NCBI GenBank assembly: GCA_036245805.1
Contig: BTRK01000005.1
Span: forward strand, 15,786,984 to 15,850,983
DNA from: Pristionchus mayeri
Lineage: Eukaryota; Nematoda; Chromadorea; Rhabditida; Neodiplogasteridae
Direction of reading: 5' to 3'
DNA: 64,000 nucleotides
Of the stretch, positions 23,046 through 35,600 are shown piece after piece (the first letter of the stretch is position 1; the number at the start of each line of letters is the position of its first letter). The notes under the pieces are model-generated. The model worked only from the letters and a program-made list of their open reading frames with translations. It had not been told where the DNA came from and ran no database searches. The position numbers were made by a program, and so were the translations under genes.

Positions 23046-23430
23046 ATGTTATAAAAAAGAAATCATAATGGGCAGATTTGTGCCTCACGACCCTTGTTTA
23101 GTCACTTCTAATGATATGGAGTAGACGCTACTGAGTACACTGTAATAGAGCTCGTAATTCGGGTAATCGTCTCTCCATTTCCCACACTATCTCGGCACTC
23201 AACCGATCAAGAGAGTGTGGAAAATGAAGAGAAGATTACAGGAATTGCGAATTCTGCACTGTACGAATTCTGGTGGAAACAACACGTAGTGAGAGTGAAT
23301 CTTTTAGTAGCTCTCTCCGTTCCAATCACTCTCCCATCTGTCAGAGTGAGCGAGTGAGCGTATGAAATGAGGAGGGTCAGATACTTACTTCGACGCGCAC
23401 TAACGAACTGCATGAACGGGCGAACGGGCG

Positions 23431-23977
23431 GTCGCGACGGGGGGCGGACAAAAGAGCAACGGACAAAAGAGCAACGGAGCGCCGTTCGCTGGAGAATCGA
23501 AGTGGGATCTTGGGAGTTGTTGCATTGTTACTAGTATGCGCTCCACTATGCAACGCTGTTTTGATCATCTACCTAGGCGATCATGAGTTTCACTCATCAC
23601 CTATGAATTCATGGTCTAAAATTGAGAATTTGGGTGGAAATTCATGGTTAGATAAACCCCAAATACCGTAACCGCTCGATATTACAGTACTCCAGTAACC
23701 ACTGTAACTGAGTATCATGAGTATCAATTGGTTACGGCATTTGGGGTTTATCTAACCATGAATTTCCACCCAAATTCTCAATTTTAGAGGATGAACCCCT
23801 ATTCATAGGTGATGAGTGAAACTCATGATCGCCTATGTAGATGATTTAAACAGCGTTGCATAGTGGAGCACATACTAGTAACAATGCAACAACTCCCAAG
23901 ATCCCACTTCGATTCCCCAGCGAATGGCGCTCCGTTGCTCTTTTGTCCGTTGCTCTTTTGTCCGCCCCCGTCGCGAC
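23431..23977. mobile_element. 0.55 kb palindromic element
   Basis: The ends are GTCGCGACGGGG and CCCCGTCGCGAC. Just inside each end is a short direct repeat, GGACAAAAGAGCAACGGAC on the left and its inverse on the right. The arms of about 250 bp pair closely, and the turn is in a TACCGTAACCGCTCG-containing segment near 23690. No target duplication is clear. Confidence 0.85.
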
Positions 23978-24371
23978 AGTCTATTTTTAGTGCAAAATCA
24001 TTGGTATCCATGGGTAACTCTGACCGCTTCTCACTTGGTTAGCTCGCCTTTCTACATTCTCCCGGTTGCCACGTAGGGAAAGCCTAAGAGCACGGCATTT
24101 CACCGTCCGAATTGCAGGTTGGCGAAACTACTTACAGACCCCAAAACGCACCCACCGACATTTGTCCACACCACGGAGGGAATAATTAAAATTTTGAATG
24201 CTACCGTATCCATTCACGCTGCGCAAGGGATGTCGGCATAGAACCAAAAATCAATCGATATCAGGGTTTCTGCAATAACTTTTTTTCCGTGCTCTAATAA
24301 CATCAGAGCTGGGTATGTGAATCGAGAAATAAGTATGAGTCGGGAAAGATTCGAGGGAGAGGAAAGATGAA

Positions 24372-27300
24372 CGGGGACACACGATACGATTCTTCTCAGG
24401 CATCACAGACTCGAGGGCTTTCTCCAACTGGTTCAGCTGCACGCTTCACCATCTGAAAGCCACGGAGATAAAGGTTAAGAGGGAGAGGTCTTATGAAAAG
24501 GTACAAGCATTTCTTTCCCGTTTTGTCTCCCTCCCTGATTATATTGAGTTTATCTCGACCGGCCAAGCCGTAGTTATTCCTGCCAGAGTATTGACCCCTC
24601 CTTCTCAATCTTCCCCTCTGGCAGTCTCTAATTCCTCTTCATCTCTGCCTGTTAGCTCTCCTCTCTCCATTGTCACTTCCTCGTCTACCGTAGTTAATCA
24701 ATCTCCTATCATTTCTCCTCTCTCTCCCAATCAGTCTGCCACTCTCTACCCCGTGTATATTCCCTCTACCTCTACCGTATCCTCTCATCCTTGTTCCTCT
24801 TTCACTCCATCCTCGTCCACTATTGGCTCTTCCTCTACCATTCTCTCCTCTCTCTCCCATTCCTCCCTCTCCTTCCTCATCTCGAGCAGTCGCTCCTTTT
24901 TCTATCGCCATTCCTCCCACTTCATTCTATCATCCTAGCTCTTCTCTCTCTCCCTCCTATTCCACTCCCTCTCTCTATCTGCTCTCTCTTCTGATCACCA
25001 TTCCTTATTAACTCCCTCCTTGCAGTCTCTCAGATTTCCTGCTTCCATTCGCTCTTCTTTTGATGATGACCCTCTACTTCCTCATTCATCCCCCCGTTTC
25101 TCTCTCGATCCTCCCCCATCAAAGGCTGCTCGCCATTCCATTCCAGCCTCGAATCCTCGTGCCCGTTCCGGTGGATCGCGTGCTCGGAATTGTCCTCCTG
25201 CCTCCGACGTCAGCACCTACTGGGATGGAAAGATTAAAGTTCTCAGGAAAGTGTTTGCGAGTTATAGGAAGCAGAATCGCTCTCTTGCGAAGCGGCTGAA
25301 GACAGCTTTAAATGCTCAATCAGGCGAATCCGAGAAAGAGGTTCCCTCGTGTTCTGGGCAGGAAAATTCTATGGAATTGGAGCTGATGAAAACGGTGGAA
25401 TCTCTGAAGCGCAAGCTATGAGATTCTAAGAACCATGGGATCAGCTCCTCTTGCCGACGCTGTTTTCCTAACTAGAACAGAGGCTGCGTTCATTCTGCCT
25501 GTAAAGTACGCTGCCATCCTTCTGCCGACGCCAAATGTGTCCGATTCAAAGATTGGGCAGGTGATGGATATCGTAGCAAGTGTTATGTTCGGTATCATGT
25601 CAGAAACTTACCATCCGCATCCGTCATTCGTGACTGGATGCCGGCTCTGAACAATCTATAATCTGAATCTGATGTATGCGGATGAGATGTAGGATGAGAG
25701 TGAAGGAGGTTGGACCCTGGCGAGGGATGAGACGACTAAAGGGCCTGATAAGATCCAACAGCATGTGGTAGTCCTAGACCGAGACAATATCCTGTTTCTA
25801 GGCTACTCGTGCGTGCCTGACAAATGGGCGCTGACCTCGTTCGACTCACTCCGCACTAAAGTTGAGTCAATCTCTCGTTACTCATCCGATTCCCATCTCT
25901 TCCACTCTTTTGTACTAAAGATCCAGAATCTGATCTCTGATAGAGCATCTACCGAGACGCTTTTTAATAAGATCTTTAAAAGCGTAAGGGATGCCTATTT
26001 AGAGTTGACAGAAAAGTGGGAAACCCTGACACCTGATGAGCTTCGTCTTCTGGCTTCGCTGTCATCATCAAGGAGGTAGGTTTACGATATGTCGTCACTG
26101 ATTACTGCGGGTTACGGTAGATCATATATGAGGGCTGTGGATTGCGGTAGGTCATCAATTAGGGCTGTTGGTTACGGTAAGTCATCGATGGGTACTGTAG
26201 GCTCTCTACATTATCTCACAGCTTTTCTCCAGGTGCCTCGCTTTCTCGGGAGACGGAGCGCAGGAGCCCACCGTGAGCTCGCCGAGTTGACGGAGTGGTG
26301 CAGGAAAAATGGATTGTCCGGTACTGTTATTCCTATTCTATTGGTGCATAGGTTTAACATACAGTTCGTGATCGCCGCTCGAGTTTTCGCTCTGAAAAAA
26401 TCCATCTTGGAATTCATTGAGTTTGCCGCTTCAATGGAATTTCTCAAAGCTTTCCTCATCAATTTGTTCTGAATCATCGGCAAATCCTCGGATTGCTGGA
26501 TCAGAAGGTCACTGGCCCTCTATTGTGCATCGCTGAAAACTCAAGTGTCGCGGGCTGTAACGCGTACCATCTTTCTATCCTATCCTGCATAAATGAGTGC
26601 GTAGACGACCCCGCGCGCTTCTTCTCCGATGAACTTCCTACTGTATCCCCTCCTCCCACCTTCACCATCTTCAAGGTAGAGGGAGATCTACTCGAGGCTC
26701 TGCTGACTGCCCATCCTTCCCCCTCAGCATGTAGTGCAGCTCAGCGAATTCTGAGAGCCTGCTCCGAGTACCTCAAGATCGTCTTCTCCCAGTCTCTACC
26801 CAGAGGAGAATACAGTAACACGACCTCTGAAATTGACCAATGCATTCATTCCGCTCCCACGACCAACTGCGCTGTTGATTCTGGTTTCGCTTTCATGGAT
26901 AGTCTCTATCGCAGCGCACCATACATGCCTTTCCATAGGCGTGAAGCTGTAACAAGCTTCCGCCTGAATATTTATGTGCCTGGTTATATGGAAAGAGTGT
27001 GGAGGAACGAACGAAACTCCTCGAGAGAGCGATAGAGAGTCGAAAAGAGATTGTCCATGAGGAGCGAGATAAGAGGGAACAACTCGGGAAAGTTGTGGTA
27101 GAACGGATGGAACAGCGGGCGATTGACGAAAGGGTAAACGCAGCTAAGGCAGAAGCTCGGAAGAACAAAATCACCGAAGAGCTTGGTGGAATAGGCCTTC
27201 TGGCAAACTCCGTCGATATCGACAGAGCGATTTTCGGACTGGCCGATTCGAGAGCATTGATGATCATCAAGGCTCAGCTCCGCTTCCGCAAGAAGTTCCT

Positions 27301-27480
27301 CTCGGAGACCGCCCCTCACCCCAGTCTCTTTAGGTTCAGCGAGGGAGGGGTAGTTCACAAGCTCCCCACTTGTCGAAAACCTGAAAGAACTGTGTGCCGC
27401 CCATGCCATTGCAGGTGCTGAAGAGGAGCCGGCTTCCACGCTTCGCTTCTCGGCCGCACCTGCCACCTGGAGTCTGGCGT
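24372..27480 (+). pseudogene. Decayed coding region, probably of a mobile element or expanded family
   Basis: Long, mostly intronless frames follow one another with breaks. About 24495 onward reads EKVQAFLSRFVSLPDYIEFI, then a Ser/Pro-rich stretch to about 24940. A segment at 25020-25421 has a basic, coiled part (YWDGKIKVLRKVFASYRKQN). Then comes 25765-26076, a probable intron to 26231, then 26232-26450 and, after a frameshift, 26460-27032. The last part, 26999-27421, is a charged coiled segment (LLERAIESRKEIVHEERDKR). The block around 26330-26580, with RFNIQF and INECVDDP, faintly recalls the core of hAT transposases, but no catalytic triad can be assigned. It lies between two inverted palindromic elements. 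Confidence 0.5.
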
Positions 27481-27509
27481 CCCATACTCTGGTCTGGTTT
27501 CATCATTAG

Positions 27510-27665
27510 TTCATCAACATGTACGTTAATAGTGGTTCTAATAGTGCCACTAATAATAATTCTCCTCGTCTCACATATTTTCTCACATTGCTATTAGTGC
27601 CACTACTAGTGACACTAATAGTGGTATTACTGGTCAATTATATTAGTGGCACTAATAGTGAAATA
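27510..27665. repeat. ATTAGTG-rich short repeat tract
   Basis: Units such as CACTAATAGTG, GCCACTAATA and TTAGTGCCACTA recur in both orientations over about 150 bp directly left of the palindromic element. Parts of the flank (27470-27523) reappear inverted at about 28750-28800 on the other side of that element. Confidence 0.6.
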
Positions 27666-28670
27666 TCACGCCTCTCACGAGAGAATCGAGCTGAATTTGC
27701 CGTTCATGGGAATGGAGGAAAATCGTGAATTGAGTTTTAGCCGGTTTTGACCTTCCTAAGGCATGCCTGAGTGACCCCCGAAGTCTTTTTGGGCATACTT
27801 CACTTTGGAGCTTCTTAGACCAGGTCGCAAATCGGCAGCACTCACTTCAAAGGCCGATTTCTCGAATACGGTGATAGATTAAGCAAAAGTGACCTCTGAA
27901 TGACCCCTACTCATTTTTTGAGCTCTATCGATCTATCTAAACCATTTCATCTAAAACTCATTTTCAACGGTGGTACACTTCAGGTAAATTTTCTCAAAAG
28001 TGTAGGTAAAGACGCAGCTCAAATTTTCACAGTAGACACAGCTCAGCGAGAGCTTTCCAATGAATGGTTTTCGAAAAATATACGAAGTTGCCGGTGAGAG
28101 TTTCGCCCTTTTTACTTCGTCAGGATCGTTTGAACTATTTTTTCAACGGACATTTCGATTGAACTTCGATCATTTTCAGCCGCGCACTTCGAAAAGTGCG
28201 GTGTGAAATGAAATCGTCTGTTGAAAAAATAGTTCAAACGATCCTGACGAAGTAAAAAGTCTCTCACCGGCAACTTCGTATATTTTTCGCAAACCATTCA
28301 TTGGAAAGCTCTCGTTGAGCTTCATCTACTCTGAAAATTTAAGCTCCGTCTTTACCTACATTTTTGTGAAAATTGACATGAAGTGTACCACCGTAGAAAA
28401 TAAGTTTTCGAGAAAATGGTTTAGATAGATCGATAGAGCTCAAAAATGAGTCGGGGTCACTCAGAGGTCAATTTTGCTCTATCTTTCACCGTAACCAAGA
28501 AAACAGCTCAAAGTAGGTGCCGTAATCCAACCCTACGTAGGGAGCTCCAAAACGAAGTGTGCACAAGAACATTTCGGGGGTCGCTCAGGCATGCATCAGG
28601 ATGGGTTAAACCGGTTAGATCTCATTTCGCCACTCCCAGGCTCAGGTCGATTCTCTCATGAGAGGCGTGA
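27666..28670. mobile_element. 1.0 kb palindromic element with TA target duplication, copy 2
   Basis: Same family as 21644-22657 but reversed: its left arm matches the inverse of the right arm of copy 1, and its centre is inverted too. It begins TCACGCCTCTCACGAGAGAA and ends CATGAGAGGCGTGA, with TA on both sides (27664-27665, 28671-28672). The 65-codon frame is kept in the left arm (27900-28097), while the right arm has a one-base loss near its start. Confidence 0.88.
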
Positions 28671-29681
28671 TATACTCTTCTCTAATCCAATGCTCTCGCC
28701 ATCAGCAGAAAATGTAGAGAGTATGGGAAACGAGGAGAGCTCTTTCCACTACCAATGTACATGTTCATGAACTAATGGTGGAATCAGACCAGAGTATGGC
28801 ACTCTTCTAACTGGCGACCACAACATCACAGGACTCTATCACGGTACTACTACAATATCGCCTAGTAGTAATCACGGGTTACGGTAGCAAGATTCACTAT
28901 CTGAATTACGGTACCTTATGCTATACGATAACCGACAGCTCATCATCACACTGGAGGGATCTTCCGGCCCCTTCATGTTCGATCGCGACATCTTTGAAGA
29001 GCTCCTTCACGGCGGAGTCTTCGTCCTCTCCCCCCCCCCCTTTAGACCGCACCCTCTAGTCATCGTTCTTGTAAGGTTCAGTACTTGCGCTGTTACTTCT
29101 TCATCCTGGCTCCCCTTTTTCCTGTATGTTTAACCCAATCTCTACAACCATGCCGGCGACCCCGAGGTGACTGACAGAGCAAGGGGCTTTCTCTTCTAGT
29201 ATTTCGTTTTTCATCCCGATTTGCCATTAAATCTCAGTGATAAACTATTTTCCCGGTCTATGATTCCCAGAATGAGATTTATAACAATACGAAAACATAT
29301 TTTCAAATAATGTTAATGTAAAAATAAATAAAAATAAATATTGAAAAATGTGAAGATAAAAAGTCAGTTGCTGATTAGGTCAATGTGGTAGACGGAGGGG
29401 TACGGTACCTCCTGTTTGAATTTTGGTATTGTGCCAAGCAATCATTTTCGGACTAGGGTGATTTGTGTCAAATTCAGACAATGTTTTTTTCCCGTTATTT
29501 TCCCAATTTTTCACGCGATTTTTCGTGTATTGATTTGCTCAGTGCCGTGACGAGCGACCACCCTCGCACTATTTACCTCATTATATTCAATTTTAAGCGC
29601 GCATTACCGCGAAAATTCAGTTTCGAAAATATTCTCTTTCGATCTCGATCTACTATTTCTTTCAGTTTCTTCCCCAGGTTC
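28671..29681. other. Intergenic region before the kinase gene
   Basis: Mostly unassigned. An open frame at 28918-29133 contains LEGSSGPFMFDRDIFEELLH, which may be a remnant of the coding region at 24372-27480, but no family is recognised. TTTTTCCCGTTATTTTCCC and similar T-rich sequence precedes the kinase start. A TCCCCAG acceptor at 29677, five bases before the ATG, could serve an upstream untranslated exon or a trans-spliced leader. Confidence 0.35.
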
Positions 29682-32600
29682 ATGGGCGGCGTGAATCTCT
29701 CGCCTATCGCTGCGGAGCGCAGTAGCTTCGAATACCGCAAGCGCCACCTGCTCGACCACTCCACCACCTCCACTGAGGTTAGCTCTGCCTTTTTAGTTTT
29801 TTTTTCCGATGCTTTTCCAACTCTGTTAAAGTTTAGTGCCCTCATTCCGCCTGCTCAGGGCACGTTCGATGACATCGTCGGCGACTCGCAACCCGCGACG
29901 CAGCCTGCCCTATCCAGGTGCGTTTGAAACACAAACTAGCGCCGTTCAAGGCACACACTCGACCTTTTTTCCTGGGCGCAATCGTGATCTATAAGAGCTT
30001 TTCTTTTCTTACTACTGATTATCGATCGCCCTTTCCAGTCAGGAGATCTCGGTGGAGGCGTCTCCTCGACGCGATAGATCGATTGAGCTGCTCGCCTGGT
30101 TGCTGCCACTCGACGACTCGCTCGCGCGCATTGGTCAGTGGAGCTTACTCTCCTCAGTTTGCACGGTCTCTCTCGCATTAGAGAAGCAAAAGAGAGAATG
30201 CATAGGAGTCATAAAACTACTCGGCGGGTGGTTTCTTTATTTTACCTCTGCTCTGGTTCTATAGCTCCTTATTTTCACTCAATAACGTTCTGCAGAGCGC
30301 AAAACCACCGGGTTTCGATTTTTGGCATTTTAAAACATGCAACACGTTCGTGCTCCGTTTCTCATCCGTTCAAATTTAGGTAGCTGGCAAGATCTTTCGG
30401 AGTCGATTTGTTTTATTTCACCCGTCTGCACTTCATTGCGCGTAGAGAGGTAGTAATCAGCGTCCTTGCAGACTTCTGTCAGTCGTCGATCGTGATAGGC
30501 CGAGCAGACGACGACCCCGCCGTCGACTTCAACGTCAATTAAGGATAATTAATAAATGAGGCTAATTAATTTTCACTTATTTGATAACTGCCCACCCCCT
30601 CAAATCTTCCACATTTCAAAATTTTCCTACCATGATTTGCGGTCGGATCACCTTTCCTGACTTCTTGTTTGGACTAAGTAATAGCCTTGATCAGGTTATG
30701 TCAATAATAAAGGGGCCAATTATTGAAGAACTGCGGATAATTAATTAATTAATGCTAATTAGTTTAATTGCAGTCGCCTGCGGCACTCGAAGCCTGTCAT
30801 CTGGAGTACGCTCAGCCGACGGCATTTCTCGCTCGAGAAGGTGAGTATTGGTCTGAATCTCTCATCGGTGCACACTCTCTCGCTTTCCCTAACCATCGAG
30901 AGATCGTACTCGATGACAGCAGAACCAGTGCTCTCACCATTCCACTCCCAATCGATTGTCCGTCTGAAACAGCGAGAGACCAGGCGTATGCAGTCTAATA
31001 ATTCTGGCCGACCGTGTGAAAGGTCCTTGCTCTAATCCTTCCTCTAAAAATGCTGGTTGATGTAGCCGATGTGAAAAGTACCATCACCTGTGTATAAATC
31101 AACCCTACAAAATTGCGCTGTCGTGATTTTAAAGCAACGCCAATCGATATTTTCCGTTCACAGGGCCTGGATGGCTCCGTTACGCTGACGGATCTAAGCA
31201 GCAACGGGACCTTCGTCAATCGCGAACTGGTCGGCAACGGGAAGAGCGTGACGGTAGGTCAATCTGTTTAATGCGCGGTAACCGAACGCCAGACATTAGT
31301 CATCTGGAGAAGAAGAGGGAATTGGAATTGGTGCTTTGGCTTACCTGGTATTTTCACGTTTCTAACGGCCTACATAATTCTAATTTACGTCTTTTGTTGA
31401 TATGCCGTGCGTAATGGAAAATTTTCTAGCTATTTTTCTGTTTTGTTTGACCTGGTGAATTCAGGTGCCTGTTAAAATATGTATTGCTAAACTTTTCCGT
31501 ACTACCGAGAGTCTCAAGTTTTGGAAAAATCTTCACATGGTGACTATAGGCTTCAGTAGTACTGCATAGCCATGAGCATCTCGACCATTGCAATTTCTTT
31601 TTCGATTCTTGGCATAAAATGTTTCAGCTCGTCCATCGCGATGTCATCTCAATGGGCCACGCCTCCTTCTACAGTAAGTATCGAGGGCGAGGGTTTTACT
31701 CCTTCAACAGCTACCTGGCTACCGTACCTTTACCCCCCCCCCCCCTTTATTTTACGCCTACCCTATCACGGGGATGTTCGCTCGGTGCGAGGCAGCGATT
31801 CCGCTACGCTTCTCCCTCCTCGAATTGCGTGATCAGGCGGGGGAGAGGCGCAGCGGAATCGCTACAATGTATCCAATGACCAACCCAACTCTCACCATTA
31901 ACGACTGGCTAGCAAGTGCGTTGGAGTGAAGGGAGAGGGCTAAACCTTGCCATAGAAACCAGTATCATTGCTGCCGTATTTATGGTTACTGTAGCTATTG
32001 ATTTCACTCGATCAATCGATAACCGAATTTTTTGCAGCATACATGTATGAGGAGAGCCGGACGGATCGCGAGCTGCCGCCGGAGCTGCAGGAGAAATACC
32101 TCGTCACGGGCAGCGTACTGGGCACCGGAGGATACGGAAAGGTGGGTACGGTAGGCATACGGTAGACTCGTAGTCAGTGAGCGGCAAGCACAGTAGTGAG
32201 TCAGAACATAGTAGTACACTGTGATAAAGTACGGTAAATGCAAGAAAAAGAGGTTGGGATTGCGGTATACCACTGCAGGTCGTGCTGGGCAAGGTGCGCG
32301 ACAGCAAGGCGCGATGGGTCGCCATCAAGGTCGGTTTGTGGTTATTTTTTTTTCGGAAATGCCCACTGTTTATCGAGCGGAGCTTCGATCAGAAGCGTAT
32401 GGTAGCCGCGTGTGGCGAGAATGCGCCTATGAATGCGAGTAGAGAAATATTTTTTATGAGACCCAGCGCCGGAGGATCATTGATGACAATATTCTGGGTC
32501 TCTAAGTGATGTGTGTGCGGAACTAGGACCAACTATGTCAATTTTGTATTGGCAGTTGGTGAGACTTTTTTTCATGAGAGTCCAATTAATTTTTTTCATG

Positions 32601-35600
32601 AATGATAATGGGGAAAAGTGACAGCGATTTAGAGCATAAAAATAGAATCAGTATTGTTTTTATGTTTGAACGAGTATCGCTATCTTATTGCTGACTGCCA
32701 GCATGATCAGACCTTGGTTGGATGAGCGCAGTGGGAATCCTGCGGGTTGATTTTTTTTATGTTCCGCTTCTTTCTCATTGTTTAGTGCTGACTTTGATTA
32801 CCCTTGAGAAATGAGTGAATGCGGAAAGTGCCTGACGAATTCTTATCGATTGCTTACTCTGGCTTTCACAATTATGAGTTGTTACATTCAGGCGTCCAAG
32901 GCGAGAGGTTATGGGAACATGCGAGAGTCAATCCAGACATAGCTTATTTCTGTACTACTGGCGGTGATGTTATGGAGAAGCTGGCAGTGGTTTTCGATGT
33001 GACATTATGATCGTCTCTTGCGCTAAATTTCGCTGCTTACTTCTCCCAATTACACAGACTGGTCGATTAGACGGAGCAATGCAGTGTGAAAAGTTGGGAG
33101 AATTTCCAGTATCACGGGGATCTCGACCGGTCGAGCGATGGGAATGCGTGGGACATGATGGAAATGGTGAAATGATTACCCGAATTGCGACCGTGAGCCT
33201 CCCCCCGATTGTAGAAGGAGTCTATCGCTACCAATGGAAAATGTTTGGACAGTAGTTATCTCCCCATTGCAGACAGTGGCGACGACGAAGCTGGCAGCGA
33301 TGGGCTCCCGCTGCGCCGCCGACCCCGACGACGACATCAACAACGAGGTCGCCTGCATGAAGAGAGTCGACCACGTAAGCCACGCCCACTTTCAGGAACT
33401 GATGACCTTGAAATTATGGGTTTTCTGCTCCTCTGCATTTCGCACTTGCGAACCTCATGAAAGCCCCGCCCACTTCCGGAGCCAGCTCACATAGGAAAAT
33501 ATTTTTGTTTTCCCGCCTTTATAATTTGCGAACCGCGACATTGAGGCTATGCACGCGATTGAATAACACTGTAAATGCGCTGGTGACTAGATTATCGACT
33601 GTAAATTCCGAAAAAAACGAGACAATTGTTGCAGCCGAACTGCATCCGCATCGAGGACGTCTACCAGACGCCCAACCACGCCTACATCGTGCTGGAGTAC
33701 GTCGATGGCGGTGAGAGGGTACCGTAGTCGATTAGGAGGGTTACAGTAGGAGGGCAGGATTGAGAACTAGTTTTATTACCTACTGTAGTATCCAGGTGAT
33801 CCTGTGACAGCATTATGGGAAAGTAGGGATCGTGTGTTTCACTCCTGCTCCAATACCTTTGGGAAAATTTGTGATGTGAATTTCGTGTGGTTCCGAGTAC
33901 AATATCAACAATAATTTTAAACTGTGAACTGAGCACTCATGGCGTAATGTCCGTTTCTATGGAGTTTACGACCATCAATATTTTCAAATAGTGAACCGGA
34001 TTAGTCGTGTTTCACTCCTTCTATAAGTGCTTTATGTATATTGGTGGTGTAATAGTCGGTGTCTCAGTTGTCTAAAACCATCAATATTTGAAAAATGTGA
34101 AAACTTATTTAATCATGGTATTTTCCCTGTCGCAGGTGAATTCTACGATCGTATCGTGGACGAGCGACGAGGCGGAGTGGGAATGGGCGAGCGACTCACC
34201 AAGTTCTATGCCCTCCAGCTGCTCAACGCCCTCGAGGTATACGGTAGTGGGATACGGTACCTGTTCGAAGAGGCATACGGGAGACGAGGTGGAGATACGG
34301 TATCTTTTGTGAGAGGTGCTCGATTGTGATATGTGGACGCACGGTTTTATACACGACGGTCGATTGTGCCCGGGAGGATGGTGTTCCGCAATTGACAGAT
34401 AGCTGAGAGGTTTGCCGGGGCACACTGATTACAAAGGGTGTCTAAGTCGAAAAAAAAAATTTAAAAAACAATCATTCGATATTTTTGCAATATATCTTAG
34501 TCATAAAAGCGTTAGTATTAATAATTTGGTATTCTTAGTTTTATGACTTCATTTTTTTTGAATAATATATTAGTGACCTGGGAATGTGCGGCTTCAGTTG
34601 TACTACAATATTGCTAGCATCTGAGCAGCTATGGTGTAGCACTTGCTTCTTCTCGATTGCAAATATATTCAAACTAGATGCCCTTGATTATCTTTATCGT
34701 CGATACTCGATCTTTACTGATGAAAGAGAGTATGAGGGTGCGTGATAAGAGAACAGAATCTGAGAATGGCCCCCTTCGCAGTACCTCCACGGCATCGGCG
34801 TCTGCCTGCCACGGCGACATCAAGCCCGAGAACATCCTGCTGACCGACCGTGAGGAGTATACGGTAGCCAAGGTATACGGTATTCGCTCGGTTATCGATT
34901 GATTTTCGAGATTTCATCGATTCATGCCCGTTTCAGCTCACCGACTTTGGCCTCTCGAAGCAGATGAAGGCTGGTGAGTGTGACTATTGTAGTTACAGTA
35001 AAAAGGAAGAAAATAGGTACACTTGGGAGAGATACGGTATCTTTTCGGGTTGTAAACGATTGGGAGCAGGGTTGGGATTTTACGTTTACGGATTTTACTG
35101 TTTTTACGGATTTTACGGTTTTTAGACCGTAAAATTTATTTTTTACGGATACCGTAAAAATTAAATCCGTAAAAAAATTACAAATTATTGCAAAAAAAAA
35201 ACATAAATTTCGATCAAAATCGAAACTTTTTATTGATTTTTTTTCGGTTTTTAAAAATATTTTTCAGTGAAAACAGGAATAAGTGTTGCATACTTCTTTA
35301 TTACTGATGTGTTTTTTTTTTCAAAAATTTGCACGCTCTTCTCTCAGATTTTGTAAACACATGTGGCATAAGACAATGTTTAAAGACATATTTTTAAACA
35401 AACATGCATGAATTAATTGCTCCTGTTAAACATTCCCTAGCTTTCATTCATAATTATAGCACCGTACAGGGACCTTTGGAAAAATTTTACGGATTTTACG
35501 GATTTTTAAACCGTAAAATTTACGTTCTTACGGATCCGTAAAATAAAAATTTTACGCCCAACCCTGATTGGGAGTTGATATTTGCCTGCAAGGGTTCGAT

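Noticed and set aside
24639..24920. Arg/Gly-rich open frame on the minus strand
   Set aside because: It is the shadow of the Ser/Pro-rich plus-strand stretch, whose TCT/CCT codons read as AGA/AGG on the other strand.
29040..31745. Homopolymer C runs (29031-29040 and 31733-31744) as functional motifs
   Set aside because: They are simple sequence without context and are likely unstable or misread lengths.
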